Source of the DNA: Tundrisphaera sp051175315 | GTDB taxonomy: Bacteria > Planctomycetota > Planctomycetia > Isosphaerales > Isosphaeraceae | Direction of reading: 5' to 3' | DNA length: 64,000 bases | Assembly (NCBI RefSeq): GCF_051175315.1 | Contig: NZ_CP195100.1 | Coordinates: 4,154,001-4,218,000, forward strand | Shown here: one piece after another, positions 8,073-15,627 of the stretch | Layout: every line of letters begins with the position of its first letter | Position numbering within the stretch: position 1 is the first letter of the stretch | Program-made: the position numbers and the translations under genes | The notes under the pieces: model-generated | What the model saw: only the letters and a program-made list of their open reading frames with translations | What the model was told of the DNA's origin: nothing | Databases searched by the model: none

Positions 8073-8233
8073 CTGGGTGGCTGTGGTTGGCTTGCCAACC
8101 ACGGCGCCAACGATCCCGGACTGATCGGTGATGACCCGTGGAGTCCGCAATCCGTGATCGGCCAGTTCGGTGGACGTCCCCGCATCGCAAGCCCGCCGGC
8201 GCCGTGGTTGGCAAGCCAACCACAGCCACCCAG
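8073..8233. repeat. Pair of 36-bp perfect inverted repeats, each a hairpin (REPIN-like)
   Basis: Positions 8073-8108 and 8198-8233 are exact reverse complements over 36 bp, separated by 89 bp. Each copy contains the 20-base hairpin core GTGGTTGGCTTGCCAACCAC (9-bp stem, 2-base loop; 8083-8102 in the first copy). Two inverted hairpin units close together is the architecture of REP doublets (REPINs). The region is intergenic between a 122-residue hypothetical gene and the FG-GAP gene, both on the minus strand. Confidence 0.85.
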
Positions 8234-8262
8234 ATCGGGGAACATCCACCGGCCCAGGTTCG

Positions 8263-9468
8263 TCAGCGAGCCGTCTTGGTCAGGTTCTCGAACAGGTAGA
8301 GCCCGCTCTTGCCGGGGCAGACGAGGTCGAGGTCGCCATCGCCGTCGATGTCGATGGCGGTCATCTCCAGGCCGGTGCCGGCGGTGCCGGGGGCGAAGTC
8401 CTTCTGGGCGTCGCGCTTGCTGTGGTCGGCCGGGGCGTCCTTGGCGGGCTGGCCTTCGAAGATGACGTGCTTGGCCCACGCCTTGGTCGCGGGGTCGAAG
8501 CCGTACCAGGCGATCACGGAGGCGTCGGTGTCGCCGGCCTCCTTCTCGTGGGCGTAGACCCGCTTGCCGGTGAGGAGTTCGTGGGCCTTGCCGTCGCCGT
8601 CGAGGTCGGCCCAGAGCAGGGTGTGGACCGAGGCGATCTTGCGGTCGATCTCGGCCTTGGTCCAGTTCGCCTTGCCGCCGTCGCCCTTGCCCTGCTTGAG
8701 CCAGAACAGGCCGTAGTCGTGGCCCATGCCGTAGACGACGTCGGACAGGCCGTCGCCGTCGACGTCGCGGGCCAGGATCTGGATGCCGGCCGCGCCGAGG
8801 TTCCAGTCGGGGTGCCAGGCCCAGGTGCCGGCCTTGGGATCGGCGGGGGCCTCGAACCAGCCCTTGCCGGTGAGCAGGTCGACCCGGCCGTCGCCGTTGA
8901 CGTCGCCGGTGCCCACGCCGTGGGTGGCCGCCGCCTTGCCCAGGTCATGCTTGTTCCACTTGGGCTCGCCGCTCGGCTCCAGGTGGTACCAGGTCACCAC
9001 GCCCACCGTGTTGGGCAGGACGTCCATGCGGCCGTCGCCGTCGAGGTCGACCAGCACGGCGGCCTCGCTCTGGCCCGGCAGGTCGATCTCGTGATAGGCC
9101 CAGGGGGCGCCCTTCTTGCCGGGGTTCTGGACCCAGCCGACGTTCTTGCCGAAGTACGAGACGGTGACGAAGTCCATCTTGCCGTCGGCGTTGACGTCCA
9201 TCGGCAGGTTGGCGAAGTCGTTCATGTAGGTGCTCTGCTGGGTCACCTTGCGGGTCGGCTGGCGGGTCCAGTCCGGGGCGTTGTACCAGGTGTCGCCCGA
9301 CACGATGTCCAGCCGGCCGTCGCCGTCGAAGTCGGCCACGCCGGCCGCCTCGAAGATGCTCTTGGGGTTGATGTCGTGCTTCTTCCAGCGGATCTCTTCG
9401 CCGAGGGCCGGGGCGGATCCGACCAGCAGGGCGGAGGCCAGGGCGAGCCAGGTTCGGGTCGAGAGCAT
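8263..9468 (-). CDS. Secreted FG-GAP/VCBS-repeat beta-propeller protein
   Basis: A 401-residue exported protein: signal peptide 'MLSTRTWLALASALLVGSAPALG' (cut at residue about 23). It then has about seven repeats with the calcium-binding signature DxDGDG, for example 'ADFDGDGRLD', 'VDLDGDGRMD', 'GDVNGDGRVD', 'RDVDGDGLSD' and 'IDIDGDGDLD'. This fits a seven-bladed integrin-alpha-like propeller held by calcium. Such proteins are abundant in planctomycetes, and their ligands are mostly unknown. The ATG at 9468 was chosen because the signal peptide starts there and AGGAGG lies upstream; the frame continues further without coding features. It is flanked by repeat loci on both sides. Confidence 0.85.
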   Translation of the reverse strand: MLSTRTWLALASALLVGSAPALGEEIRWKKHDINPKSIFEAAGVADFDGDGRLDIVSGDTWYNAPDWTRQPTRKVTQQSTYMNDFANLPMDVNADGKMDFVTVSYFGKNVGWVQNPGKKGAPWAYHEIDLPGQSEAAVLVDLDGDGRMDVLPNTVGVVTWYHLEPSGEPKWNKHDLGKAAATHGVGTGDVNGDGRVDLLTGKGWFEAPADPKAGTWAWHPDWNLGAAGIQILARDVDGDGLSDVVYGMGHDYGLFWLKQGKGDGGKANWTKAEIDRKIASVHTLLWADLDGDGKAHELLTGKRVYAHEKEAGDTDASVIAWYGFDPATKAWAKHVIFEGQPAKDAPADHSKRDAQKDFAPGTAGTGLEMTAIDIDGDGDLDLVCPGKSGLYLFENLTKTAR

Positions 9469-9543
9469 CGGTGCGGAGCCTCCTGGGGAGAGGAAGGGGG
9501 CCAATCGTTTGGTGAGATCGATCGGCGTTCGAGCGTTCTCTCC

Positions 9544-9611
9544 CGTAGGGTGGGCACCGCCCACCAGCCCCTGTCGCTCGTCGGAGGGAGGTGGGCAATG
9601 CCCACCCTACG
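9544..9611. repeat. REP doublet (REPIN-like) with GTAG feet
   Basis: A 68-bp element bounded by a perfect 13-bp inverted repeat (9544-9556 and 9599-9611, reading CGTAGGGTGGGCA inward from each end). Each end also folds on itself: GGTGGGC-ACC-GCCCACC on the left and GGTGGGC-AAT-GCCCACC on the right, each preceded by GTAG at its foot. A GTAG tetranucleotide before a hairpin is the hallmark of REP sequences mobilised by RAYT (Y1 transposase-like) proteins. Intergenic between the FG-GAP gene and a small hypothetical gene. Confidence 0.8.
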
Positions 9612-9639
9612 AGAGGCAATCGTCGCTGCGGTACGTGGG

Positions 9640-9954
9640 TCAATCGTCGTCATCATCGGGGTCGTCGGGGTCCTCGGCGTGGAGTTCCCAGCCGATCGCT
9701 GCGACGGCCGCCTCCAGGGCCGAGAGGGTCGGCCCGGGGTCGAGGCTGTGCAGTTCGAAGTTGATCGCGGCCACCTTGCCGGCCTCGATGACCGCGTAGC
9801 CCCGGAGGCGGCGGGTCGGCGTCTCGACCCAGTTCACGTCCGGGGACTCGCGGGTCAGGGTGGTCGGGCCGCATGCCTCGGTGAGGCATGCGACCCAGGC
9901 GTTGATGTCGACCGGGGGGGACTGCCAGTCGGGCAGGGCGAGGTATTCGACCAT
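9640..9954 (-). CDS. Hypothetical protein with Asp-rich tail
   Basis: A 104-residue acidic protein starting 'MVEYLALPDWQSPPVDINAW'. The start codon lies 3 bp after the stop of the Gfo/Idh oxidoreductase gene, indicating an operon. The C-terminus ends 'DPDDPDDDDD', encoded by a run of GAC/GAT codons. No signal peptide, no membrane segment, no family recognised. The body looks like a compact alpha/beta domain. Confidence 0.65.
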   Translation of the reverse strand: MVEYLALPDWQSPPVDINAWVACLTEACGPTTLTRESPDVNWVETPTRRLRGYAVIEAGKVAAINFELHSLDPGPTLSALEAAVAAIGWELHAEDPDDPDDDDD

Positions 9955-9957
9955 CGG

Positions 9958-11265
9958 TCAGACCGCCGGGAGGGTCCAGGGGGATCGGGCTTCGGGGCCG
10001 GCCAGGATGCGGTTGGCCTCCTCGTTGTTGGTCACGCGTTCGGCCTCGCGGTCCCACTTGAGGGTGGACCCGGTGCGGAGGGCGGCGTTGCCCAGGTGGC
10101 CGACCGTGGCCAGGCGATGGCCGTATTCGAAGTGGCAATCGCACTGGGCCCGGGTCTTGATGGCGTCGAGCCACTGGCGATGGTGGCCGGGCGATCGGGG
10201 CAGGGTGGGGGAGGGCAGCTCGATCTTGCGGCCGTCCTCGGCGAAGACCTGGAACGTGCCGTAGGTGGCGAACAGGGTGGCGTCGCGGCCCTGGAACTCG
10301 ATCCCCTGCTTCTTCCCCTCGAACCCGTGCGAGCTGGCGTCGGTCTGGGTCCAGACCAGGTCGAACCCCTTGGCGTAGTGGAACAGGACTTCCAGGGTGT
10401 CGGGGGTCTCGGTGTTGTCCTCGATCGCGTACTTGCCGCCCATCGCGGCGATGGTCTCGGGGGCGTCCACCTGCATGCCCCAGTGGACGAGGTCGACGAG
10501 GTGGCAGACGAAGTCGCCCAGGACCCCTCCGCCGTAGTCCCAGAAGTAGCGCCAGGTGAAGTGGGAGCGGTTGGGGTTGTATGCCCGCTTCGGGGCCGAG
10601 CCGAGCCAGAAGTCATAGTCGAACCCGCTGGGCGGCGGCCCATCCGGGGGGTTGCCGATGCCGGGCTTGTCGGCGTTCATCCAGACGCGGGTCTTGGTGA
10701 TCTTGCCCAGGACGCCCGACTGGACGATCTCGGCCACCCGGTGGAAGTTCTCGGTGGCGTGGATCAGGTTGCCCATCTGGGTGACGCGCTTGTTCTTCTC
10801 GGCGGCGGTCACCATCGCCCGGCCTTCGTGGACCAGGTGCGACAGCGGCTTTTCGCAGTAGACGTCCTTGCCGGCCTGGCAGGCGAGGATCGACGGGATG
10901 GCGTGCCAGTGGTCGGGCGTGGCCACCACCACGGCGTCGATGTCCTTGCGGTCCAGGACGCGGCGGAAGTCGCCGTAGGTGTCCGGCTTGCCGCCGGCCG
11001 CCTCCTTGGCCCGCAGGACGTGGGCCTCGTCGAGGTCGCAGACCGCCGCGACCTCGACGTCGGGCATCTTCTTGAAGATGTTCAGCAGGCCGGAGCCCAT
11101 CCCGCCCACGCCGATGAACCCCAGCACGATCTTGTCGTTGGCACCGGCGGCCTTCTCGGCCTTGGGCTGATCCTGCCCGAGGGCCGTCGCCGAGGCCACC
11201 GCCCCGACCGCCAGGGCCGATGAAGAGTCCGCCAGGAAGCGGCGTCGCGTGGTCGGTCCGGTCAT
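9958..11265 (-). CDS. Tat-exported Gfo/Idh/MocA-family oxidoreductase
   Basis: A 435-residue NAD(P)-dependent dehydrogenase of the glucose-fructose oxidoreductase family. Start ATG 11265; the N-terminus 'TTRRRFLADSSSALAVGAVA' is a twin-arginine signal, so the folded enzyme with its cofactor is exported, as is common for planctomycete members. The Rossmann motif 'GVGGMG' is at 52-57, 'ATPDHWH' at about 115-121 and 'EKP' (catalytic region) at 138-140; the C-terminal substrate domain follows. The sugar substrate cannot be told. Family members oxidise or isomerise hexoses, inositols or sugar acids. It is the first gene of a pair with the 104-residue gene, and is divergent from the DUF1080 protein across a 200-bp gap. 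Confidence 0.9.
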   Translation of the reverse strand: MTGPTTRRRFLADSSSALAVGAVASATALGQDQPKAEKAAGANDKIVLGFIGVGGMGSGLLNIFKKMPDVEVAAVCDLDEAHVLRAKEAAGGKPDTYGDFRRVLDRKDIDAVVVATPDHWHAIPSILACQAGKDVYCEKPLSHLVHEGRAMVTAAEKNKRVTQMGNLIHATENFHRVAEIVQSGVLGKITKTRVWMNADKPGIGNPPDGPPPSGFDYDFWLGSAPKRAYNPNRSHFTWRYFWDYGGGVLGDFVCHLVDLVHWGMQVDAPETIAAMGGKYAIEDNTETPDTLEVLFHYAKGFDLVWTQTDASSHGFEGKKQGIEFQGRDATLFATYGTFQVFAEDGRKIELPSPTLPRSPGHHRQWLDAIKTRAQCDCHFEYGHRLATVGHLGNAALRTGSTLKWDREAERVTNNEEANRILAGPEARSPWTLPAV

Positions 11266-11465
11266 GGATTCGCGTCCTCGTGTCCGGTGAGCAAGGATCA
11301 TCGGCGAGCCGGGCCCGCCGGCCTGACCCCTAGAGTAATGCCCCGACCGCCGATCACAAGCGACCACCGCCCGATTGCTCGATCCCACCGGTGGGATTGG
11401 CGGGGCTGGCCGGATACCCTGGGCGGATCGCCGCCCCCCCTTCGCCTTCCCGGAGGATCCCGACC

Positions 11466-12167
11466 ATGCCCGCCCGCGCCCGCGGCCTCGCCCTCTTGCT
11501 GGCCCCGATCCTGTTGGCGATCGCATCCGCCCCGGCCCCGCCGGAAACCCCATCGGCGCTCGCCTCCGACCCGTCGGGCTGGATCGACCTGCTGGCCGAT
11601 GCCGGGCCCGACCTGAAAGGCTGGACCCGCTGCCCCTGGCCGGGCGGCCAGGCGCTGGCGGCCGAGTCTCCGTGGTCGTTCGACCCCGCCACCGGCCTGC
11701 TCACCTGCCGGGGCGACGCCGCCGGGCACGAGTGGCTGAGGCTCGACCGCGAGATCGGCGACGCGATCTTCCACGTCGAATGGGCCTACGTCCCGTCGCC
11801 GTCGGTCAAGCCGGGCCGGTACAACTCCGGCATCTACGTCCGCAACTCCGCCGATGCGAACTTCTGGCACCAGGCCCAGGCCGGCGACGGCTCGGGAGGC
11901 TACCTGTTCGGCGACTCCCCGGTGGGCGGGAAGCGGACTCGGGTCAACCTGTCGAAGGAGATGCTCGACAAGAGGGTCCGCCCGGCCGGCGAGTGGAACA
12001 CCTTCGAGGTCACCTGCCGGGGCGGCGACCTCACCCTCTGGACCAACGGGGCCGCGACCAGCCGGTGGATGGGGTGCGAGGTCCCGCGCGGCCACGTCGG
12101 CCTGGAGGCCGAGGGCTACCGGATCACGTTCCGCAACCTGAAGCTCAAGCCGATCGGCCCGGGCTGA
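11466..12167 (+). CDS. Secreted DUF1080 (3-keto-disaccharide hydrolase-type) protein
   Basis: A 233-residue protein with signal peptide (residues 1-20, 'ARGLALLLAPILLAIASAPAP'). One concanavalin-like jelly-roll domain of the DUF1080 family follows: 'LLADAGPDLKGW' opening, 'FHVEWAY', 'RYNSGIYVRNS', 'GEWNTFEVTCRG' and closing 'ITFRNLKLKPI'. Members cleave 3-keto-disaccharides or bind glycans, and they often occur beside Gfo/Idh oxidoreductases, as here. The ATG at 11466 has GGAGG about 8 bases upstream. It converges with the next gene with only a 6-bp gap, so the two share a terminator region. Confidence 0.88.
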   Translation: MPARARGLALLLAPILLAIASAPAPPETPSALASDPSGWIDLLADAGPDLKGWTRCPWPGGQALAAESPWSFDPATGLLTCRGDAAGHEWLRLDREIGDAIFHVEWAYVPSPSVKPGRYNSGIYVRNSADANFWHQAQAGDGSGGYLFGDSPVGGKRTRVNLSKEMLDKRVRPAGEWNTFEVTCRGGDLTLWTNGAATSRWMGCEVPRGHVGLEAEGYRITFRNLKLKPIGPG

Positions 12168-12173
12168 GGCCGG

Positions 12174-13001
12174 TCAGAGTAGGGACCGCAGGGGGGCGAC
12201 CTCGGGCATGTCGCCCAGGCTGTCGAGGATCCGGGCGGCCCGCGCGGCCACGACCGGGCGGGCGACCCCGTCGCGGGCCTGGCGGCGGATCTCGCCGGCC
12301 AGCCAGCGGGCGAGGTCGCGGTCGAGGTCGCGGAGCGGGTCGCCCCGGAGGTGCTGGGTGAGCGCATCGCGGTGGTCGACGGCCGCCTCCACATCGCCCC
12401 GAATCCGGGCCTCCTCCAAACGGTCGCGGAGGTCGTCGGCGGCGCGGCGATGGGCGCCGTCGAGCGCCGCCAGAAGGGCGGCGGCCTCCGGCCCGGGATG
12501 GTCGCGGACGAAGGCGCCGACCAGGCGATCGGCCTGCCCCCAGCGGCCCGAATCGATGGCCCGCCGGGCGGCGTCGGCGGCCTGGGCCTTCGGGTCGGGC
12601 CGGGTCGCGGCGGGAGGGGCCGGGGGCGGCGTGGCCTTCTCCAGCGCCAGGGCGATCCGATTCAGGGCGGGGACGGCGTGGAGTTCCAGGAGTTCGGCGG
12701 TCCGGGCCGACGCCTCGGCCTGGTCGGCGAAGACGTCGAGCAGTTCGGCCGATGTCGACAGCAGCTTGCCCGCGACCCAGCCCGCCAGGGCGAACCCACC
12801 CAGCCAGGTCAGGGCCACCACGCCCATGATCCGCCGCTCGGCCCAGGTGAACTGGGCATCGGACAGGAGCGACCGCCCCTGGTCCAGGCACATCGAGACG
12901 CCCGCCGAGAACAGGCCAAACCGCACCCACCACGCCGCCCGGGCGAGCGATCGCCGGGCGTCGCGGAGGGAGTCGTAGCGGGACAGGGCGGGGCGGATCA
13001 T
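12174..13001 (-). CDS. Hypothetical membrane protein with helical C-terminal domain
   Basis: A 275-residue protein with two hydrophobic segments (about residues 22-42 and 58-80), then a long, charged, mostly helical region. The latter includes a Pro-rich break ('PPPAPPAATRPDP', about 122-135) and repeats reminiscent of TPR-like helices ('RRAIDSGRWGQADRLVGAFVRDHPG'). It follows the esterase gene by 6 bp with its GGAGA signal in the esterase end, so it is co-transcribed. No named family recognised. Confidence 0.65.
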   Translation of the reverse strand: MIRPALSRYDSLRDARRSLARAAWWVRFGLFSAGVSMCLDQGRSLLSDAQFTWAERRIMGVVALTWLGGFALAGWVAGKLLSTSAELLDVFADQAEASARTAELLELHAVPALNRIALALEKATPPPAPPAATRPDPKAQAADAARRAIDSGRWGQADRLVGAFVRDHPGPEAAALLAALDGAHRRAADDLRDRLEEARIRGDVEAAVDHRDALTQHLRGDPLRDLDRDLARWLAGEIRRQARDGVARPVVAARAARILDSLGDMPEVAPLRSLL

Positions 13002-13007
13002 CGCGGG

Positions 13008-15389
13008 TCAGTCTCCGTCGGCGATCCAGGCGGCGATCTCCTCGGCGGGCGCGTCCTCGCAGTCGAGCCGGAACCGGCCCGACGCATCGGCCAGGGCATA
13101 CGCCCGCTCCGGCCACGCCGCCCCGAACGCCTTGCCCGCGCCGGTGATCCGCAACGGTGCCGGCGCCGCCAGGGCCGCGGCCGCCTTCAGCCCGCCGAAC
13201 TGGAGCACCCCCGGCAGGTCGAGCCCCGGCGGAACCGAAGCCGAGCCGTCGCCGTAGTCGAACCCGTCCAGGTCCACCGCCGTCCGGCCCAGCATCCCGA
13301 GCAGCGGGCGGGCCAGCAGGGCGAGCGGGCCGTCCTCGCCGCCGGCGACGAGGTTGACCTCGCGGACGTCGGGCAGGGATCGCGCCCAGGCCACCACGGT
13401 CGCCAGGTCCTGCATCCGGTCGCCGGCCAAGGACGGGTTGTAGGTCGTCAGGTACTTCACGGCGGGCCGGCCCTCGGCCGGATCCATCGGGTCGCGGGAC
13501 TCGCCGATCTGGAACGGGTCGTACCCGACCACGATCTGCCCCCGGTCGAGCAGGGCCCGGACCTGGGGCGAGAACCGCCCGTCCGCCCCGATCAACCCCG
13601 CCTTGCCCCGCCCGGTGGCCACGACCGTGACCCGGCCATCGGCGCGGGGCGGGGTGATCCGCACGACGGGGATCCGCTCGCCGGTCGCCGCGCGGCCCAC
13701 CGTGGAGTGGAGGATCGCCGCGCCGTCGCGTTCGGCCCGCCGGACCTCCCGGATCGCGATGTCGCGGGGGGCGGGCGGCTCGATCCCGACCCGGACGCGG
13801 TGCGCGGTCGCCAGCACGGCGCGGGCCCCCTCCCAGAGGGTCGGGTCCGCCCCCGGGGCGAGCCGGTCGAGCTGCCCGCCGAGGACGCCGATCAGGGCGG
13901 CCTCCAGTTGCTCCGGCGTTTTGGCGTCGGCCGGATAGGGGTGGTCCTTGCCGTCGTAGGCGTACAGGTCCTCGGGCTTCTCGACCCGGGGTTCCTTTTC
14001 GAGCGTCGACGCCGGGTCGGTGATCCCCAGGAGCCATCGGCCCATGAACGGATAGACGGCGTTGCGGCTGGTCTGGTTGTAGTTGTGCGGGAAGTCGAAC
14101 ACGTCGGCCGAGACGCGGTCGGTGGCGCCGGTCAGGGCGTAAATCATCTGGAGGTTCGGATAGGCGATCGTCATGGTCCGCGCGGTCCAGTCGCCGGTGG
14201 CACCCACCAGCTTCATCGGCCGGGGAGCGGCCAGGGCGGCGATCTCGACGTTGTCCGTCCCGATGCGGAGTCCGGCGGCGTTCTCGCAGGTGCACCCACC
14301 CTGAAACGCCTCGGAGACCATCACCACCGGCGCCGCGACCTTGACCCGGTCGTCGAGCGCGGTCAACAGGAAGGTTTGCGTCCCGCCGCCCGACTCCCCG
14401 GTGACGCCCACCTTGGCGGGATCGACGTCGGGCCGGGTCGAGACCCAGTCCAGGGCCCGGATGCTGTTCCAGGTCTGGAGGGTGGCCAGGCTCAGCCCCC
14501 AGCGGGCCAGGCGATCGTCGAGGAAGGCGTGGCCGAACGGCTTGCTGTCGGCGTAGCCCACCATGTCGTACAGGAAGACCACCGCGCCGAGCTTCGCCCA
14601 GTGGGCGCATCGGGCCTGGGTGTCATCGTTGACCCGTCCGGCCTCGGCGTGGCCGTGCGGGCTGAGGATCACCGGGTGGCGCTTGCCGGCGGGCCCGCCG
14701 GTGGGCCGGAACAGGTTGCCTGCCAGGTAGAAGCCGGGCAACGTTTCCAGCACGACCTTGTCGATGGCATACCCCTCGCGCTCGATCGTGCCGTAAACCT
14801 TCGGGTGGAGGTCGGTCTTCGGCAGCATCGGCCAGAGTCCGAGCGCGACACGCAACCGCTCGCGGACCGCGCGGGCCCGGTCGTGCCAGGCGGAGGCGGT
14901 CGCGGGCGGGCGGAAGTCCGCCCCTTCCTCGTTGGTCCGGGCCGTCGTCCGACGCGGGTCGTCCGGGGGCGTCGCCTTCTTCACGTCGCCCCGGGCGATG
15001 TCGAGCGTCGCGGCCGGGCTCGCCGCCGGGTCGGTGGACAGCCACAGGAGGGCGGGGACGGGATGCCCGCCCCGGTCGTCCGCCGCCACGACGATCCTGG
15101 CCGGGGCGTCGGCGGCCAGCGCGACCTTGCCGACCTTCTTCCACGACGCCGCGGGCTTTTCAGGCCGCACGGCCGGCGCCAGCGTGATCGTCGGGCCGTC
15201 GGCCGCGACCGACCAGGCGACCGAGGCGGGAGTCCACGCCCACGCCGTGTACTCGCCGGTCGCCGGCACGGCGAAGCCGCCCGCCAGCCCGGGGAGGTCG
15301 CTGGCCGTGAACAGCAGGGCATCGGCGGCCGGGGCGGATGTGGATGCGATCAGTACGGCGACCGTCGCCAGCAGGGGGAGCCGCGGCAT
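13008..15389 (-). CDS. Secreted alpha/beta-hydrolase, acetylxylan-esterase-like
   Basis: A 793-residue exported hydrolase. Signal peptide at 1-21 ('LPLLATVAVLIASTSAPAA'). An N-terminal beta-rich region is followed by an alpha/beta-hydrolase domain with the nucleophile motif 'GESGGG' (Ser about 333), 'ILSPHGHAEAG' before it, and the candidate acid/His region 'PHNYNQTSRNAVYPFM'. A second, degenerate alpha/beta region ('VVATGRGKAGLIGADG' onwards) follows with no clear GxSxG, so it is probably structural. Related planctomycete proteins are annotated as acetylxylan esterases or dienelactone-hydrolase-like. Start ATG 15389 was chosen for the signal peptide and GAGG signal. It is divergent from the amidohydrolase gene across 238 bp. 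Confidence 0.82.
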   Translation of the reverse strand: MPRLPLLATVAVLIASTSAPAADALLFTASDLPGLAGGFAVPATGEYTAWAWTPASVAWSVAADGPTITLAPAVRPEKPAASWKKVGKVALAADAPARIVVAADDRGGHPVPALLWLSTDPAASPAATLDIARGDVKKATPPDDPRRTTARTNEEGADFRPPATASAWHDRARAVRERLRVALGLWPMLPKTDLHPKVYGTIEREGYAIDKVVLETLPGFYLAGNLFRPTGGPAGKRHPVILSPHGHAEAGRVNDDTQARCAHWAKLGAVVFLYDMVGYADSKPFGHAFLDDRLARWGLSLATLQTWNSIRALDWVSTRPDVDPAKVGVTGESGGGTQTFLLTALDDRVKVAAPVVMVSEAFQGGCTCENAAGLRIGTDNVEIAALAAPRPMKLVGATGDWTARTMTIAYPNLQMIYALTGATDRVSADVFDFPHNYNQTSRNAVYPFMGRWLLGITDPASTLEKEPRVEKPEDLYAYDGKDHPYPADAKTPEQLEAALIGVLGGQLDRLAPGADPTLWEGARAVLATAHRVRVGIEPPAPRDIAIREVRRAERDGAAILHSTVGRAATGERIPVVRITPPRADGRVTVVATGRGKAGLIGADGRFSPQVRALLDRGQIVVGYDPFQIGESRDPMDPAEGRPAVKYLTTYNPSLAGDRMQDLATVVAWARSLPDVREVNLVAGGEDGPLALLARPLLGMLGRTAVDLDGFDYGDGSASVPPGLDLPGVLQFGGLKAAAALAAPAPLRITGAGKAFGAAWPERAYALADASGRFRLDCEDAPAEEIAAWIADGD

Positions 15390-15627
15390 GGTGGGCGAGC
15401 CTCGGGGAAGGGGTCGGCGATCCGGCGATCGGCGGCGTGGAGCCTTGCCGGTCATCGGGTTGAGATGTTAAGACTGGTGGGCCGGGAACGCGAGCGAAAA
15501 CCGGGCGACTTCTCCCCGCCCTCGGCCCGATCGCCCCGTCCTCCTGCCCCGCGCGACCTCTCCTCGCGACCCGGGCCGCCCCCGACCCGAACCACCATCC
15601 GAACCGACCCGCCGGGAGCCTTCCCCC

